64,000 nucleotides of DNA from Datura wrightii (lineage: Eukaryota; Streptophyta; Magnoliopsida; Solanales; Solanaceae). The notes under the pieces were generated by a model. That model saw only the letters and a program-made list of their open reading frames with translations. It ran no database searches and was not told where the DNA came from. The number at the start of each line of letters is the position of its first letter. Position 1 is the first letter of the stretch. Location of the stretch: contig JASDFA010000018.1 of assembly GCA_035772735.1 (NCBI GenBank), positions 64,138,001 through 64,202,000 on the forward strand. Reading direction: 5' to 3'. Below, in pieces: positions 32,868 through 45,848 of the stretch. Position numbers and translations under genes: made by a program.

Positions 32868-34957
32868 TGTTACACCCCATAAGTGTTAACGATTAGTAAG
32901 CATACACTTGGACTTTTGATGAGTAAGAAGAGCTTGACGGGTGTAGAAAAAGCCTCTAAAATAGGGTCGAGCGAGGCTGGGCCGCAAAGGGCCAGCGCGA
33001 TGCACCAGCCGATAGTGCACTGGCCGGTGCTGCGCGCCAGGCACTAGGGCGCGATGGGAGGCACAACGCGTGGGGCATGCTGGCGCGGGGCGCTCCTACC
33101 ACCAACCTCATATATATATATATATATATATATACCCCCTTAGCTTAAATTTTTCTCATTTCCAAATAATCTTCTCGGCCAGAAGTGAGAAAGTATGTAG
33201 ATTTCAATCGTTTTTCATCTGATTGCGCTACCAAATTCCGTCAGATCTCAAATTAACTTCGGATAACGAGTTTTGGGCCTACTGGAAGCATTACTACAGA
33301 GTTATTTCTCAAAAACACGCTCGTCAAATCAGAATTCCACCGAGTAGTAGTTGTCAGAATTGCTCCAAATTGATTCCTAAACGACCACAGGCTTTAGGTA
33401 AGCATTTCTCCCTTCTGAACTCTCGGGAAACTATAGGTTTTCGGCTGTATTTTAGAAAGTTGAATTATAGTTGCTATTAGTATCAAAAGTTACCATTTTT
33501 CTAAATTTAGTATTTAAATTAGACCAATTCTTTTAATATTAAAGTTACAGTTGGAAAGAATTGACAAGTACAAGTTGAAACTCGTGGGTTATTCGGGAAA
33601 TGGCAATCGAGGTATGTTAAGTGGAATTCCTTTAGCAAGTCACTTCCTATGGTAGTAATACAGCTGAGCCCTCATAAGAAAGTCAAAAGTATGTTTATTA
33701 TGGTTAGCTGCTATTGTTAGTGGAGACCAGTACTTAATGTTTAGTTTGGGATAGACCCTGCCCTGTATATCCTTCCGTGACCAACTCCAGGGTTACTAGC
33801 TGTGTCTTCGCCTGCCAGGGGCTATAGACATTGCTCCAAGGAGCGATATGCCATCTTAAGGGACGATGCAGAGGCCCAAGGGCCATATTACAGTCCATTC
33901 CATGAATGGACTACTATCTTTATTCCATATTGGCATCACACCCTCGTCGAGCCTGGTGCCCAGGGTGCTGTTATCAGGAGTCCATTGAACTCAGATGCAT
34001 CTATAGATCAGGAGCTGAGCGGGCTCAGTTGCAGACCCAGAGGACTGGTAGGACGACTATAGTTACCTGTTGACTCGTCTTGGCCTGATTAGGGGTATAT
34101 ATATTGAAGTGAACTTTCTAGGGCTTATGGGGGACCAGGGTGGGTGATTCTGTGCTGGATGTACTTTTTAGGCTTATGGGGGCCAAGTAAGGTTCTTGTT
34201 TGTACTATTTAATGTTACTTGTATAGCAGGTTATAAAGTTATATCAGGTTAACTCTCTATCCCTCCTTCAGATTGTTCAGTTTTATTATCAGTGTTATTC
34301 AGTCAGTTTCTTTTACTACCTTACATATTTGGTACATATTGTACTAACTCCCATCTTTGGGGTGCTACATTACTTTTCTGCAGGTATGGATAGACACAGA
34401 TCAGGACCTTCTTAGCTTTCAGCTAGAGTCAGCAGTACAATTATCTCCCTTTCTCCAGAGCTAATAGTTAGAAGGTTTGCTATTTGGATTGTATCATTTA
34501 TGGGTAGGTTAGGGCCCTATCTCGACCATTATTCCACTTCGAGAGGCTTGCAGGCTACAGATTTCAGTTGTTCACTTCGTTGTTGGTCGTGTGGGGTGTA
34601 TATATGTTTTATTCAATATGATGGCTGTGTGGGGACTTGTTTAGTTGTTAGGTAGTGGCCTTGTTGGCTATTGTATAATTGTAGTTGCCTGATTTTCTTT
34701 CTGCTAAAACTAGACGGCATGGTGGTCTATCGGCCAGCATAGGATTCCTTTTTATCACTTGTTGTCGATTAGCTATTTTCCTTTACAGGTGGCTACGGCC
34801 TTGTCAGTCGAAGGCTGTATTTACAACAGAGATATAGCTCGTTGTTTTCTTAAATTGAGTTGCAGGCATACAACACACGTGCATAAGCCTAGACAACTCA
34901 GTTAGATTCCAGTGTGGCACCAGCTGCCAGTCATGTCTCCTGAGGTGGGGTGTGATA
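32868..34957 (+). repeat. LTR of fragment F
   Basis: From TGTTACACCCCATAAGTG to GGGTGTGATA (E's copy ends GGGCGTGACA). A GC-rich stretch lies at about 32965-33100 and a TA microsatellite at 33111-33134. No gene is supported inside. Confidence 0.8.
33111..33134 (+). repeat. TA microsatellite
   Basis: A (TA)n run of about 12 units directly after the GC-rich stretch of the F LTR. The E LTR lacks the expansion. Confidence 0.9.
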
Positions 34958-34980
34958 AACTTTTTGTGATACCAAGTTTG

Positions 34981-35756
34981 TCATGATACATTTTTGTTAA
35001 ACCTGGATGAAGGGAGTATCGAGAGTAGTGTACCTCAGCCATAATCTGTTGGCGAAGCCCTAGTATATCTGGGACGCAACGGCGACTGCTAAATCTCATG
35101 ACCCCATCATTGGTTATGTCAAAAGCTGATACTTCACCTCACTGAACTTTATCTCTGAGCTGTGCTAAATGAGGATCTTCATACTTCCGTTCTTTTACCT
35201 CTACAATAAGGGATGATACTACGGTTTTCTGAATCACCGCTCCACTGTCTCCCGAGTCTACTATTGGGATGGCTAAGATGGCTAACTGGTGCAATTCTTG
35301 GGCCAGCTCCCACTGTTCAGGCTTTAAATGTGCCAAACATCCCATTGATCTATGACTAAGGGCATCGTCTACGATATTATCTTTTCCTGGATGATACAAA
35401 ATATTCATGTCATATTCCTTCAACAATTCTAACCAATGCCGCTGCCGTAGATTCAACTCTTTCTTTGTAAATATATACTGGAGAATCTTATGATTAGTGA
35501 AAATATCTACGTTCACACCATACACAAAATGCCTCCATATTTTTAAAGCATGAACCACTGCATCTAACTCCAGATCGTGGGTGGGGTAGTTCTTTTCATG
35601 TTTCTTCAGCTACCTTGAATCATAAGCAATTACCTTACCATGTTGCATCATAACACACCCTAACCCAATGCCTAAAGAATCAAGTACACTACATAACCCT
35701 CTAAACCTTCTGGAAAAGCAAGGATTGGTGCCGAAGTCAATCTGTTTTTCAACTCC
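34981..35756 (-). pseudogene. RNase H and integrase N-terminus of element E
   Basis: On the minus strand from 35756: FQELKNRLTSAPILAFPEG, a GCVMMQHGKVIAYDSR RNase H segment, then a 139-residue open stretch (35558-35139) with HALKIWRHFVYGVNVDIFTN, KILQYIFTKKELNLRQRHWL and YHPGKDNIVDDALSHRS. It goes on to the integrase zinc region (YSRYSLHPGLTKMYH) and stops at F. The N-terminal half of the frame has stops, including one in the DSR position. Confidence 0.8.
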
Positions 35757-35761
35757 TGAAA

Positions 35762-38279
35762 TGTAATACCCTGAAAGTGCCTAGGAGAAGACCCGGGAGC
35801 TAAAAGTTGAAACAGCTAAAATTGGGAAAACATCACAAAATGGGCCATGTAACAACTCATGGTATCTAACCATAGGTCGTTGTATGCAATCATGGTGAGG
35901 GAAGCCTGGGTGGCAGTGGATACCACGGACGACACAATGACTCATTGTTCGAGACAACGAGTCATTGTTAGCAGGCGTTATAGGAGGCTGGGTTCAGCAT
36001 ATGGGTTATAACGGGTCATCCAACAACTCATTGTAAGGAGAAATGACCCGTGGTTACCAATTGTTGGTTGGTTGCCAAGATTTCCAATGTATGTGACGGG
36101 TCAAGGCCACGACTCGTTGGAAGCAACCACAAGTCGTGGTGAGGCTCGTTGTAAGAAGGTTTAGATTTTTGGAAACGAGCAGCAATGATCAATGTAACCA
36201 TCCATTGATTCAGAGTAAGCGTCTTCCTATCCATTCGTTGTTCAGTTCCGGAGGCAAGTCTTAGTAGTGCAAACGACGAGCAACACAATAGGTCATTGTT
36301 CCTTTCGATGACCTGTTGGTTCCATTTGTTGGTCCAATTTGGACAGTTTTCAGGGCAGATTCATTAAGAGCATTTTCTACTTTTCTATTCTATGAGACCC
36401 TAAACTACGTCGCTTTAGCTTATGGAAGGTGGTTTTTAGAGGGATAATTTATTCTAAGTCCCCATCATGCATGCAAGAGTATAGAGAGGTGATCATAAGG
36501 TGATTCAAAGATTTTCTCTTCAAATCCTTCCAATTTCCTCTTGGGTAATCAAAGATTTGGTGGAATCAATTCTTTCCAGGATGTAGGGTTATGAGTGAGT
36601 GTTTTCTTCCTCACCCATGCCCAAGTCTCTAGTTAAGTATGAGAAATTCCTATAATCAAGTTGTGGGGACTTTACCCAATTGCATAATTCTTCAATTACT
36701 ATGCATGGGTATGATTAGATTATGCTTATATGGATGAATTGTGAAGCTTGGGAAGATTTTAAATTGTTTTCAATCAAAATTGTGTTTTGTAAATTATGAA
36801 ATTTAAATGCCCATGGATGAGAAATTCATGAAAGAAGAGAATGATGATGAATGTATGATGATGATGAGATTCGATGATGAAAAAGCATGTTTCTAAAGCT
36901 ACCCATGATTATGATATTGTTTTAAAAATGAATTGAGTATATCCAAGAATGATAAAGTTTTGAGCAAGACCCTTATATCGAGTATGATGATGTAGTATCT
37001 CTAAAGTAAGCTTACCACATGGTTCTGGAGTAGATGCTCCCACTTATATTTGATCTTTTGGTATGTTTCGAAATAAAGCTTCTCATATGCATGAATTCAT
37101 AATTGAGATGTATGTTATCATTGAACATCATTTTCATACGATGTCGGTTCTATGCATGATTTTATTATTGAGCTTTGTCAAATGACAATTGAGCTTCGTT
37201 TCATACAATATTGAGTTTATGCATGATATCATTGTTGAGATTCATCAATAGATGATGTTAAGCTTTGTTATATACGATATAGAGCATTGCATGTTTTGGG
37301 GGAAGAGTCTAGAACCGAGTGGGCTAAAGGTCGATCACCCTATGCCTCAGAACTATGGCCAACGTAGCTTGATGCTATTATATTTTTGGGACCTCCCTTG
37401 TAAGCTATCCCCATCCCTAATGGCCCATAAACTTGATATCAATATCATGGTAGCGTCCTTAGTCTTGTCAAGGTTTTGGATGGCTCTGCCCACTTAAGTG
37501 TGATAGGCGGGACCACGTAAGCTTTATCATGGTATGTCGGTTAAGTAATGAGTCTCCCATTGTGTATATGATTTATATTTGAATATTCATTACTCATGAT
37601 TTTTGTTTTAAACATTCATGCATTAAAAGCAAGGTTTGCCTTATTGTTCAGCTTTTCTATAAATGTCACACTCCAATTTTGAGTCATTCGATTTAGTTAT
37701 GATGTTATGAAGCTATGCATGGTCATATTTGTGAAAATATTACGATTTCAGAATGAATGCGTGCAATCCTTCATCTCAAACTTGAAAGCTTATGATATGT
37801 TAGGAAATGTTTTAAGTGATTTACTTAAGCGATTTTACTTACCTTGTATACTCGGTACATTCCAAGTACTGACTGCATACTTTCTATGTTGTATCATTTC
37901 ATCATACAGGACCCAGCTCCCAAGCTCAACCCCCCTCCTAGTAGGTTGTCAGAGTTAGCTCCTATTGGTTGGTGAGTCCTCATCTATCCAGGGCTAGACT
38001 TTTAGTTTCCTTATGTACTTTCAGTTTCAGTATTGTTGAGTTAGTTGGGGTCTTCTCCCATTAAATTGTCCAGATTAGAGGCTTTTCAGAGTTATGTATA
38101 TGTTAGCTTCGGATGCTTATTCTGATGTTATGTTTAGTTAGACTTCTGCTAAGTTGATATCATTGATTCTTCAGTATGTATATGTTGAGTTAGATGTGTG
38201 CTTATGTCTTGGGTTGACTTGGGGTCTCTTGGGGTCCCTTGTCCCATGTCTAATCCAGGCCTTCATTTGGGTCGTGACA
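35762..38279 (+). repeat. 5' LTR of element H
   Basis: Starts TGTAATACCCTGAAAG and ends GGTCGTGACA. A CGAGTCGT/CAACTCAT-type motif block lies at about 35850-36340. Degenerate GAGCTTCGTTTCATACGATG-like repeats occur at about 37110-37280. No gene is supported. Confidence 0.9.
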
Positions 38280-38283
38280 AACA

Positions 38284-38296
38284 TGGTACCAGAGCC
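38284..38296 (+). other. Primer-binding site, initiator tRNA-Met type (element H)
   Basis: TGGTACCAGAGCC starts four bases after the LTR end and matches the TGGTATCAGAGC site with one change. Confidence 0.8.
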
Positions 38297-38489
38297 ATAA
38301 GTTTGATGTGTCATAGGGTGTCTGAAAGCCACGTTAAGTAGAGTTTTTTTCATGTGTGTGAAGTGCGCCACACTTATGATGAAGAGGCTATGAGATTGTT
38401 TAGGAAATGTTCTCTTCTTTTATGATCTATGTCGTGCAATGAAAAGTATTTCTGTCCTTCTAATTCGTGTTGTTCGCGATTGCAGAATC

Positions 38490-39620
38490 ATGGCTCCTCG
38501 AAGAATGAACAAAAAGAGGAATAGAGGTGGTGAAGGACATGAGGATGGAAATGGTTACAGGCATTAGCCAGCCCCACCAGTTCAGGAGTCTCAAGCACCG
38601 AAGCCAGCCGCTCATGCTGAGTTTCGGGACGCTATTCAGATGCTTGCGCAGGCCTTGACCACTCAGGTCAATCAGTAGGCCGTTGCGCATGTTATGAAAA
38701 ATGGCAATGCAACGGCAGCTCAAGTCAGAGACTTCTTGAGGATGAACCCGTCGGAGTTCTTGCGTCCAAGGTAGATGAGGACTCGCATGATTTCATTGAT
38801 GAGATTATCAATATCACACAAGTCATACGGGTGAGTAGAGTTGAGTGTGCAGAGTCGGACTCCTACCAGTTGAAGGGGGTTGCACATATCTAATTTCGCC
38901 AATGGAAGGATAGCAGGGTCGTAGGAGTAGGTCTGATCACGTGGGAGGAGTTCTAGGTTGCATTACCGATCACGTGGGAGGAGTTCTAGGTTGCATTCCT
39001 ATATCGATTCTTCCTCGGGAGATGAGGGAGCTGAAGGTAGTTGAGTTTTTAAACTTGAAGCAGGGAAGGATGATAGTGCAAGAGTATTCCCTTGATTTCA
39101 CTCGCCAATCAGAATATGCCTCGGAGATAGTGGCTGACCAGAGGACATAGGTGAGCAGATTTGTGCATGGTATAGTAGGGTATTTGAAAAAGGAGTGCCG
39201 GATTTCTATGCTCACCAGGATATGGACTTCCCTCGCATAGTATTGTAAGCCCAGCAGATGGAGGCTGCATATTCGAGAGAGAGGGAGGCCAAGATGGCCA
39301 GGACCGAGGATCACAGATTCTCTTAGTAGAGGTTCAGTGGTGGGCACCGACAGCAGACTTACCAGAGATCATTAGCCCCGGCATCTTCGGCATTGAGTGT
39401 GCCATCCAGACCCAGACATTATCAGAGAGGATGAGCATCAGGCTCGACGGGGTCAGAGCAGTAGACCCGCATATTCTAGCATCTTAGCTTATCGCCGATG
39501 TGGTCTGGAGCATATAGGCCAGTGCTTGGCAGGTTTAGGTGATTGTTTTGGGTGTGGGCAGCCTGGACACATGCTTCGAGATTGTCCACCTATGAGGCAG
39601 GATCAGGTTGGGGGCTAAGG
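38490..39620 (+). pseudogene. gag of element H
   Basis: The ATG at 38490 opens MAPRRMNKKRNRGGEGHEDG and a stop follows at 38568. Later pieces are HAEFRDAIQMLAQAL, VRDFLRMNPSEFL, MRELKVVEFLNLKQGRMIVQ and YSLDFTRQSEYASEIVADQ, the capsid region. The zinc knuckle CFGCGQPGHMLRDC is at about 39545-39590. A 33-base in-frame tandem duplication lies at 38935-39000. It is truncated by several stops and frameshifts. Confidence 0.85.
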
Positions 39621-39753
39621 CCTAGCTTCTAGTTCAGCAGCCCCTCCCCCATGCTCAGCACATTAGGGGGCATCTACTAGCACAGTTGGAGGTCAGCACC
39701 AAAATAGACTCTATGTTTTAGCTTCCCGTCAGGAGCTGGAGGTCTTCCCGAAT

Positions 39754-40221
39754 GTGGTCACTTGTATGTTGCGAGTTTTCCATATTGATGTAAATGATTT
39801 GTTAGATCCGCGGGCTACCTTGTCTTTTGTGACACCATATGTGGCCAGTAGCTACGGGGTCAGTCTCGATATCTTGTCAGAACCCTTCTCAGTTTCCACT
39901 CCAGTAGGTGACTCAGTTATAGCTAGACGGGTGTACAGAGGTTTCCCAGTCTCAGTCCTTCATAAGGTCAACTCAGGAGACTTAATAGAGTTATCCATAA
40001 CCGTTTTCGATGTTATTCTCAGCATGGATTGGCTATTTTCATGTTATGCTTCATTTAATTGTAGAATCTGGACAGTAGAGTTTAGATTTCCGGGTGAGCC
40101 AGTCTTAGAATGGAAGGGTGGTTCAGCTGTGCCTAAAGGTCGATTCATTTCCTACCTTAAGACCAGGAAGATGATTTCCAAGGGTTTGATTTACCATCTA
40201 GTTAGGGTTAAGGATGTCTAG
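39754..40221 (+). pseudogene. Aspartic protease region of element H
   Basis: A 155-residue open frame: NDLLDPRATLSFVTPYVASS, VSTPVGDSVIARRVYRGFPV, DVILSMDWLFSCYASFNC, then SAVPKGRFISYLKTRKMISK. The active loop reads DPRATLS where E (63900-63990) reads DPGSTLS, so the catalytic Gly-Ser is lost. It leads to RT after a stop at 40219. Confidence 0.82.
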
Positions 40222-40289
40222 TCCGAAATTCTGACCATCCAGTCAGTCCAAGTAATATGTGAGTATCCAGAGGTCTTTCCTGATGATTT

Positions 40290-41000
40290 TCCAGGTGTAC
40301 CTCTCGAGCGGGAGATTGATTTCGGTATAGATCTTATTCTCAACATGCAGCCTATATCCATTCTGCCCTACAGGATGGGTCCAACCAAGCTAAAAGAGTT
40401 GAAGGATTAGTTGAATTACCTATTAGATAAGGGCTTTATTAGACCGAGCAAGTCTCCATGGGGTGCACCAGTGTTATTTGTTGGGAAGAAGGATGGTTCG
40501 CTTCGGATGTGCATTGACTATCGGTAGTTAAAAAAGGTCACCATCAAGAACATGTATCCTTTACCTAGTATCGATGATTTGTTTGACTAGCTTCAAGGTT
40601 CCAAGTGTTTCTCCAAGATTGATCTCAGATCTGGGTATCACCAGCTTAGGGTTCCGGAGAGTGATATCCCGAACAATGCTTTCAGGACTCGGTATGGTCA
40701 CTACAAATTTGTTGTTATGTCTTTTGGACTAACCAATGCCCCTACAGCTTTTATGGATCTAATGAAAAGGGTGTTTAAGGCATATTTGGACATGTTCGTG
40801 ATTGTGTTCATTGAGGACATCCTTATATACTCTCGGAGCGAGGAGGAACATGCCGCTCACTTGAAAGTAGTGCTTCAGACCCTCAAGCATCATCAGTTGT
40901 ATGCAAAATTCAGCAAATGTGAGTTTTGGTAGGACTCTGTGGCATTTTTAGGCCATGTGGTATCGAGTGAGGGCATAAAGGTAGATTCTTAAAAAATCGA
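40290..41000 (+). pseudogene. Reverse transcriptase of element H
   Basis: Pieces in one frame with stops are KGFIRPSKSPWGAPVLFVGK, KDGSLRMCIDYR, CFSKIDLRSGYHQLRV, then the 71-residue open stretch (40717-40932) with MSFGLTNAPTAFMDLMKRVF and FIEDILIYS. The catalytic DD reads ED, which would abolish activity. It ends with FLGHVVSSEGIKVDS. Stops at 40408, 40528, 40588 and 40930 are seen. Confidence 0.85.
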
Positions 41001-41001
41001 G

Positions 41002-41615
41002 GTGGTGAAGAATTGGCTCAGACTGGTGAACCCATTAGATATCAGGAGCTCTTTGGGCTTAGAGGGTTACTATTATAGATTTGTTGAGGGTTTTTCATCT
41101 ATTGCAGCACCTTTGACCAAGTTGAATCAGAATAAGGTAAAGTTCCAGTGGTCGGAGGCTTGTGAGAAAAGCTTCCAAGAGTTGAAGACTCGACTCACTT
41201 CAGCACTAGTTTGACCCTACCCGAGGGTACCATTGATTTCGTGGTATATTGTGATGCTTTGAGAACCAGCATTGGGTGTGTGTTGATGCAGCATGGGAAA
41301 GTGATAGCTTATGTCTCAAGACAGTTGAAAGTTCATGAGAGGAATTACCCGATCCATGATCTTGAGTTGGTCGCGGTGGTGTTCGCATTGATGATATGGC
41401 AGAATTACTTGTATGGGATCCATGTGGATGTATTCACGGATCATAAGAGCTTGCAATATGTGTTCATGAAGAAAGATCTCAATCTTCGGGAAAGGAGGTG
41501 GTTGGAGCTACTAAAGGACTACAACATGAGTGTCCTTTACCACCTGGGTAAGGATAATGTGGTAGCAGACGCGCTTAGCAGGCTCTCTATGGAGAGTGTG
41601 TCCCACTTGTATTGA
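41002..41615 (+). pseudogene. RNase H of element H
   Basis: From the RT connection (RSSLGLEGYYYRFVEGFSSI) a frameshift at about 41211 leads to a 134-residue frame with FVVYCDALRTSIGCVLMQHG, LELVAVVFALMIWQNYL, VDVFTDHKSLQYVFMKKDLN and KDNVVADALSRL. The four acidic catalytic positions appear kept. Confidence 0.85.
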
Positions 41616-41699
41616 AGGAGTTATTGACAGATGTCCATCGACTTGCGAGGTTGGGAGTTAGATTGGTCGACTAAACCGATGGCGGCATTGTTGTGCAAA

Positions 41700-42512
41700 A
41701 TGGATAAGAATCGTCCTTGTTGACTGATATGAAAGCTAGTCAAGAAGAGGATCCAATTTTGGTGAAGCTGAAAGAAGCCATTCGGAGTCAAAAGGTGGAG
41801 GTCTTGTCCAAGGGGTGAGATGTTGTGCTGCGGTACTAGGGTTATTTGTGTGTTCCAAATGTTGATAATTTGAGGGAACAAATATTTCATAAGGCACATG
41901 GATCCAGGTATTCTATCCATTCGGGTGTCACTAAGATGTATCATGATTTGTGGGAAATATATTGGTGGAACGGAATGAAGAAGGATATTGCAGAATTTGT
42001 AGCCAAGTGCCCGAACTGTCAGCAAGTGAAAGTCGAGCATCAAAGGTCGGGAGGCGTACTTCAGGATATTAGCATTCCCACTTGGAAGTGGGAAGAGATT
42101 AATATGGATTTCATTATAGGCCTACCTCATACTCGCCAACACTACAACTCAATTTGGGTGGTGGTAGACAGGTTAACCAAGGCTGCACACTTTCTATCAG
42201 TCAAAACCACAGATTCAACGGATGATTATGCTAAACTGTATATCCAAGAGTTGGTGCGATTACATAGAGTGCCCTTGTCTATTATTTCAGACCGAGGTAC
42301 TCAGTTTTGGCGGTCATTCCAAAAGGGGCTCGGGACTCAGGTTAAACTCAGCACAGTATTTCATCCGCAAACAGAAAGCCGGCGAAGCGAACAATCTAGA
42401 CTCTCAAGGACATGTTGAGAGCTTGTGTGATGGATTTTAAAGGAAGATGAGATGATCACTTGCCCTTTATTGAGTTCTATTACGATAACAGCTATCACTC
42501 TAGTATCCAAAT
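41700..42512 (+). pseudogene. Integrase of element H, part before solo LTR J
   Basis: The open stretch 41846-42418 has HKAHGSRYSIHSGVTKMYHD and KCPNCQQVKVEHQ (His2Cys2 zinc site), INMDFIIGLPHTR (first Asp), SIISDRGTQFW (second Asp) and VFHPQTES. A frameshift near 42378 removes the Glu region. The reading continues as FYDNSYHSSIQ in another frame and is cut at 42512 by J. Confidence 0.85.
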
Positions 42513-44419
42513 TGTTACAACCCAGAAAATTTTTGGTGATTATTTGATGTTTTTATGCTATGTTAGGGGAAGTACAGGTTGTATAGTTGCCGTAGATGAC
42601 AAGGGAAATGTGTACGAACAGAAAACCAAAGAGTATGTGAAGTTCATAAGTAAGGGTCAATTTTAAATAATCATATCTCCTAGTATATAATGAATTAGAA
42701 TCCCAACGACCTATCAAATTAAAGGTATTTGAGTCTAGTTTTCAGAACATCAAACCACTCATCAATTGGAGTTCGGAGTAAAAGGTAATAGACGTTTTAC
42801 CGTAATACTGTCGGGCAGTAAGGAGGCCACCGCCCTAAAAACGGCCACCGCCCAACTTGCTTTATATTTTATGTCATGACTTATCAAATCATTTTCAATG
42901 TTTCCAGAATTAAGGTTCCTGCTTATCCTCTGAAATTCTCTCAAATTTCCATCAAACAACTAAGGAAAACACTAAGCTAAACTTCATTAAACTAAAGCTA
43001 AGTGAAGGGGATCTACCATAAGGTGAAGGTGGTGTGTTGGTGGCTGTTTTGGCTGCACTTGGGTAGTGTTGCTGTGGTGAATTTGCTACTTTTTTTAAGC
43101 TTCCCTAAGCTACATATACGTTCACTCTTGGTTGGGATTAAACACAAGTATAAAAGGTAAGGATTCTACTACTATCCTTGCTTGAATTTTTTATTACAAG
43201 ACTAGAAGTTGGAGGTGTGCTTGGTGTGTTGGTGAACTGTTTTGTGGCGTTTTGTATATCAAGGTTGCTGTATTTTTGGACTATAAGTTCAGGTCAATTA
43301 CGCCTATTTTTAACCAAGAACAAATTCCCAGAAAAAGGTAAGTGTTTCACCCCTTTTAAACCTCTCAAATTGTAAAGCGAAAATCTGGAAATTGGCAGCT
43401 AAGTGAGCTGCCGATGGACTGTTTGTGAGCTAAGTATTTCTCATTTTCCTTAGGATTTTTGGATATTTATTTTGATGGAATTATACTTGATATTGAGGGG
43501 AAGAATTACAGCAGAACTAAGGTAAAATTTCCTCTTGTTTCTCTCTTAAAAGTTAGTGAAAACTAGTTGACAAAATGATTAAATGTTGTTGATGTTGCCG
43601 TGTGTTGTTGTTGCTATTGTGACTGCCATTGTTTAGTTATTTTGGCTGAATTTTGTACTATAGCTTAATATTGTAATTGGCCTATCAAACCACTGGATTA
43701 AGGAGGTTGAAGGCTGATCATTGAAATAGGAAATCGGCTAGAGAAAAGTTCATCGGAGAAAGGTATGTAAGGCATTGTTTGTCTCTTGATTTATAAGCAC
43801 GAATTCATGCCGAGGATTAATCCAACATTCCCCTGTACTTGAGATTCTGTAGTAGCATATTATGGTTCCTACCAATTGTTAGAATTACTTGGTTTTAAGT
43901 TGTGTATTTTCTAAAGAGTTGGAACGCATGAATGTGAAGCAGAGAGGGCAATGGCCTTCTATTATGGTCATAGTTGTAAATTGATTCTGACGTCCCCTCG
44001 GTGTGGGAACTGTGAGCTGGTCCTTTACATTATGTTATGTATTTGTGGTATCAAAGTTGTTTCACATTATGGTTGCTAAGAAATTTGGTAAGCATGGGAA
44101 GACGACAACACGCAAACAAACCTAATAATTGAAATAAGGTTTTAACTCAATAAGGGCTAACGAGGGTAACGAAATGGAATTTCCTTATCACAGTTACCTA
44201 CCCTCTTATATTCATGTTTTAAGGTACCTAGGGCCACGATATGGTTCCCGATCCCTCTTCCTTAAGCCTAAGCGACTATTAATGCGTTTCTTAATTAACT
44301 GATGCATTAAACTTGGAAAATAGGGCCCGAATGGATAAACTATTGATATCTCTATGGAGCCATCTTTATTGGCAGGTTATGCAAAGTATCTTGATATAAC
44401 TGGTTATACAAAAATCATA

Positions 44420-44445
44420 ATATATATATATATATATATATATAT
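44420..44445 (+). repeat. AT microsatellite in LTR J
   Basis: A (TA)n run of about 13 units. Confidence 0.9.
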
Positions 44446-45848
44446 GCGTTTATGCTTACTTTCAAATTACGCGCTAAAGCAGTAAGGATTACCTTTCGAA
44501 AGTCGCTATATGTTTATTAGAGCTCTTGAGATATCTAGACATCCTGATAATTGCTTAAGGCTTTAAGTAGACACGTCGTATGTTCTTTGAATGTTGTAGA
44601 TGTGTAAGGAAATCAACCTAAGAGTAAAGGTTGAGGCTCTGGTAGCAATGGAGAGGTAAGAGTTAACATTAGAACTTTTAAGGTAAAATGTGATTTATAT
44701 GCCCTCTGTCCATAGTTGATTTCAAAAACCTGTGAGAGATGTTAAATATGAACAAGATGATGTTTAAGAGATAAGGTTGGAAATTAGGTAAAAAGGTAAG
44801 TGAGTATAAGAAATTCTTGAATAATGAACACGAGAGTAAATAATTAAGTAGGGAATTGTGAATCCTGGTTGAAAAAGAATTTATGATGAATACGATAAGT
44901 AAAACCAAAGGTTGTTTTTAGATGATAAGTGTCACGATTTTTAATGAGTTAGGCGCCAACAAGATTTATCCTGTTCTAATGACTTTTAGCAAAAAGGGTT
45001 ATAAATAAAGTTGGTTATGTTCAGTTGTGTTAAGCTAATGGAAGGCCAGTAAAGTGTTAACTTCTTAAGAAATGATTAGAATCGAATATTTTAAGATAGT
45101 GACTCAAGTTAAGGAGAATTTCTTTGTCGTCCTTTTTAAACAGTTATCTTTGATTATTTGTTCGATGAGTTGGAGTAACTTTCTCAAGTTTTAAAGGATT
45201 TTTTTCTTGGAAGCTTCTAAATTGTTTATAATGCTACTAAGCTTTTCTAAGCTCCACATATATTGCAATATTTCACATGAGCTTTTCCTACGTTGTCTGA
45301 AGCACGACTATAAGTCTTTATTTATCTTAAGGCAACCCCTAGACAGTTGCCTAGCATTTGTATATTAAAGAGTTCTAGGTTTGAGATACACAAGTTATAT
45401 CTTCTTGTTCATAAGTTAACTCGATATGTGATATGATGTGCAATGAATGAGGTATGCTCACAATACTTGATATGAAAGTATGAAAGTCAAACGAGTATAA
45501 GCATAAAATTAATGCTAAGATTGTTAATAGAAAATGTTAGGTTATGTTATTCCTCTCTGCTCCTCATGTTAGAATTTCTAGAAGATGTTTAATATCATGA
45601 ATGTGAGTCTACACATGTCTTTATTATATTCCAGTTTTAGGAACTTTCGTAGATATCATTCACAGCATATGTATGTATTTAAATGTTAAATGAAAGACCT
45701 ATATTTGTATGGCATAATTGTAGTATTAGGGGTCGTGGTAAGATCCTACATATGTTATAGTTACTGATCGACATATTTTATGGTTTCAAGTATTCAGATA
45801 GTTTGTATGAGCTCTCTCAGCTCGATTTATGATTGTGATTAAGATTTC

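Larger units (their letters stand above)
32124..34975 (+). mobile_element. Truncated chromovirus-like fragment F inserted in E
   Basis: F has an integrase tail (32124-32591), a spacer with GGACGAATGTTCCTAAGGGGG, and a full LTR (32868-34957). It is the opposite strand of E, so F and E form a long imperfect inverted repeat. GTTTG occurs on both sides (32119-32123 and 34976-34980), and E's integrase reading continues across if F is skipped. The 18 bases after the LTR include TGTGATACCAA, the reverse of a TTGGTATCA primer-site motif. Confidence 0.65.
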
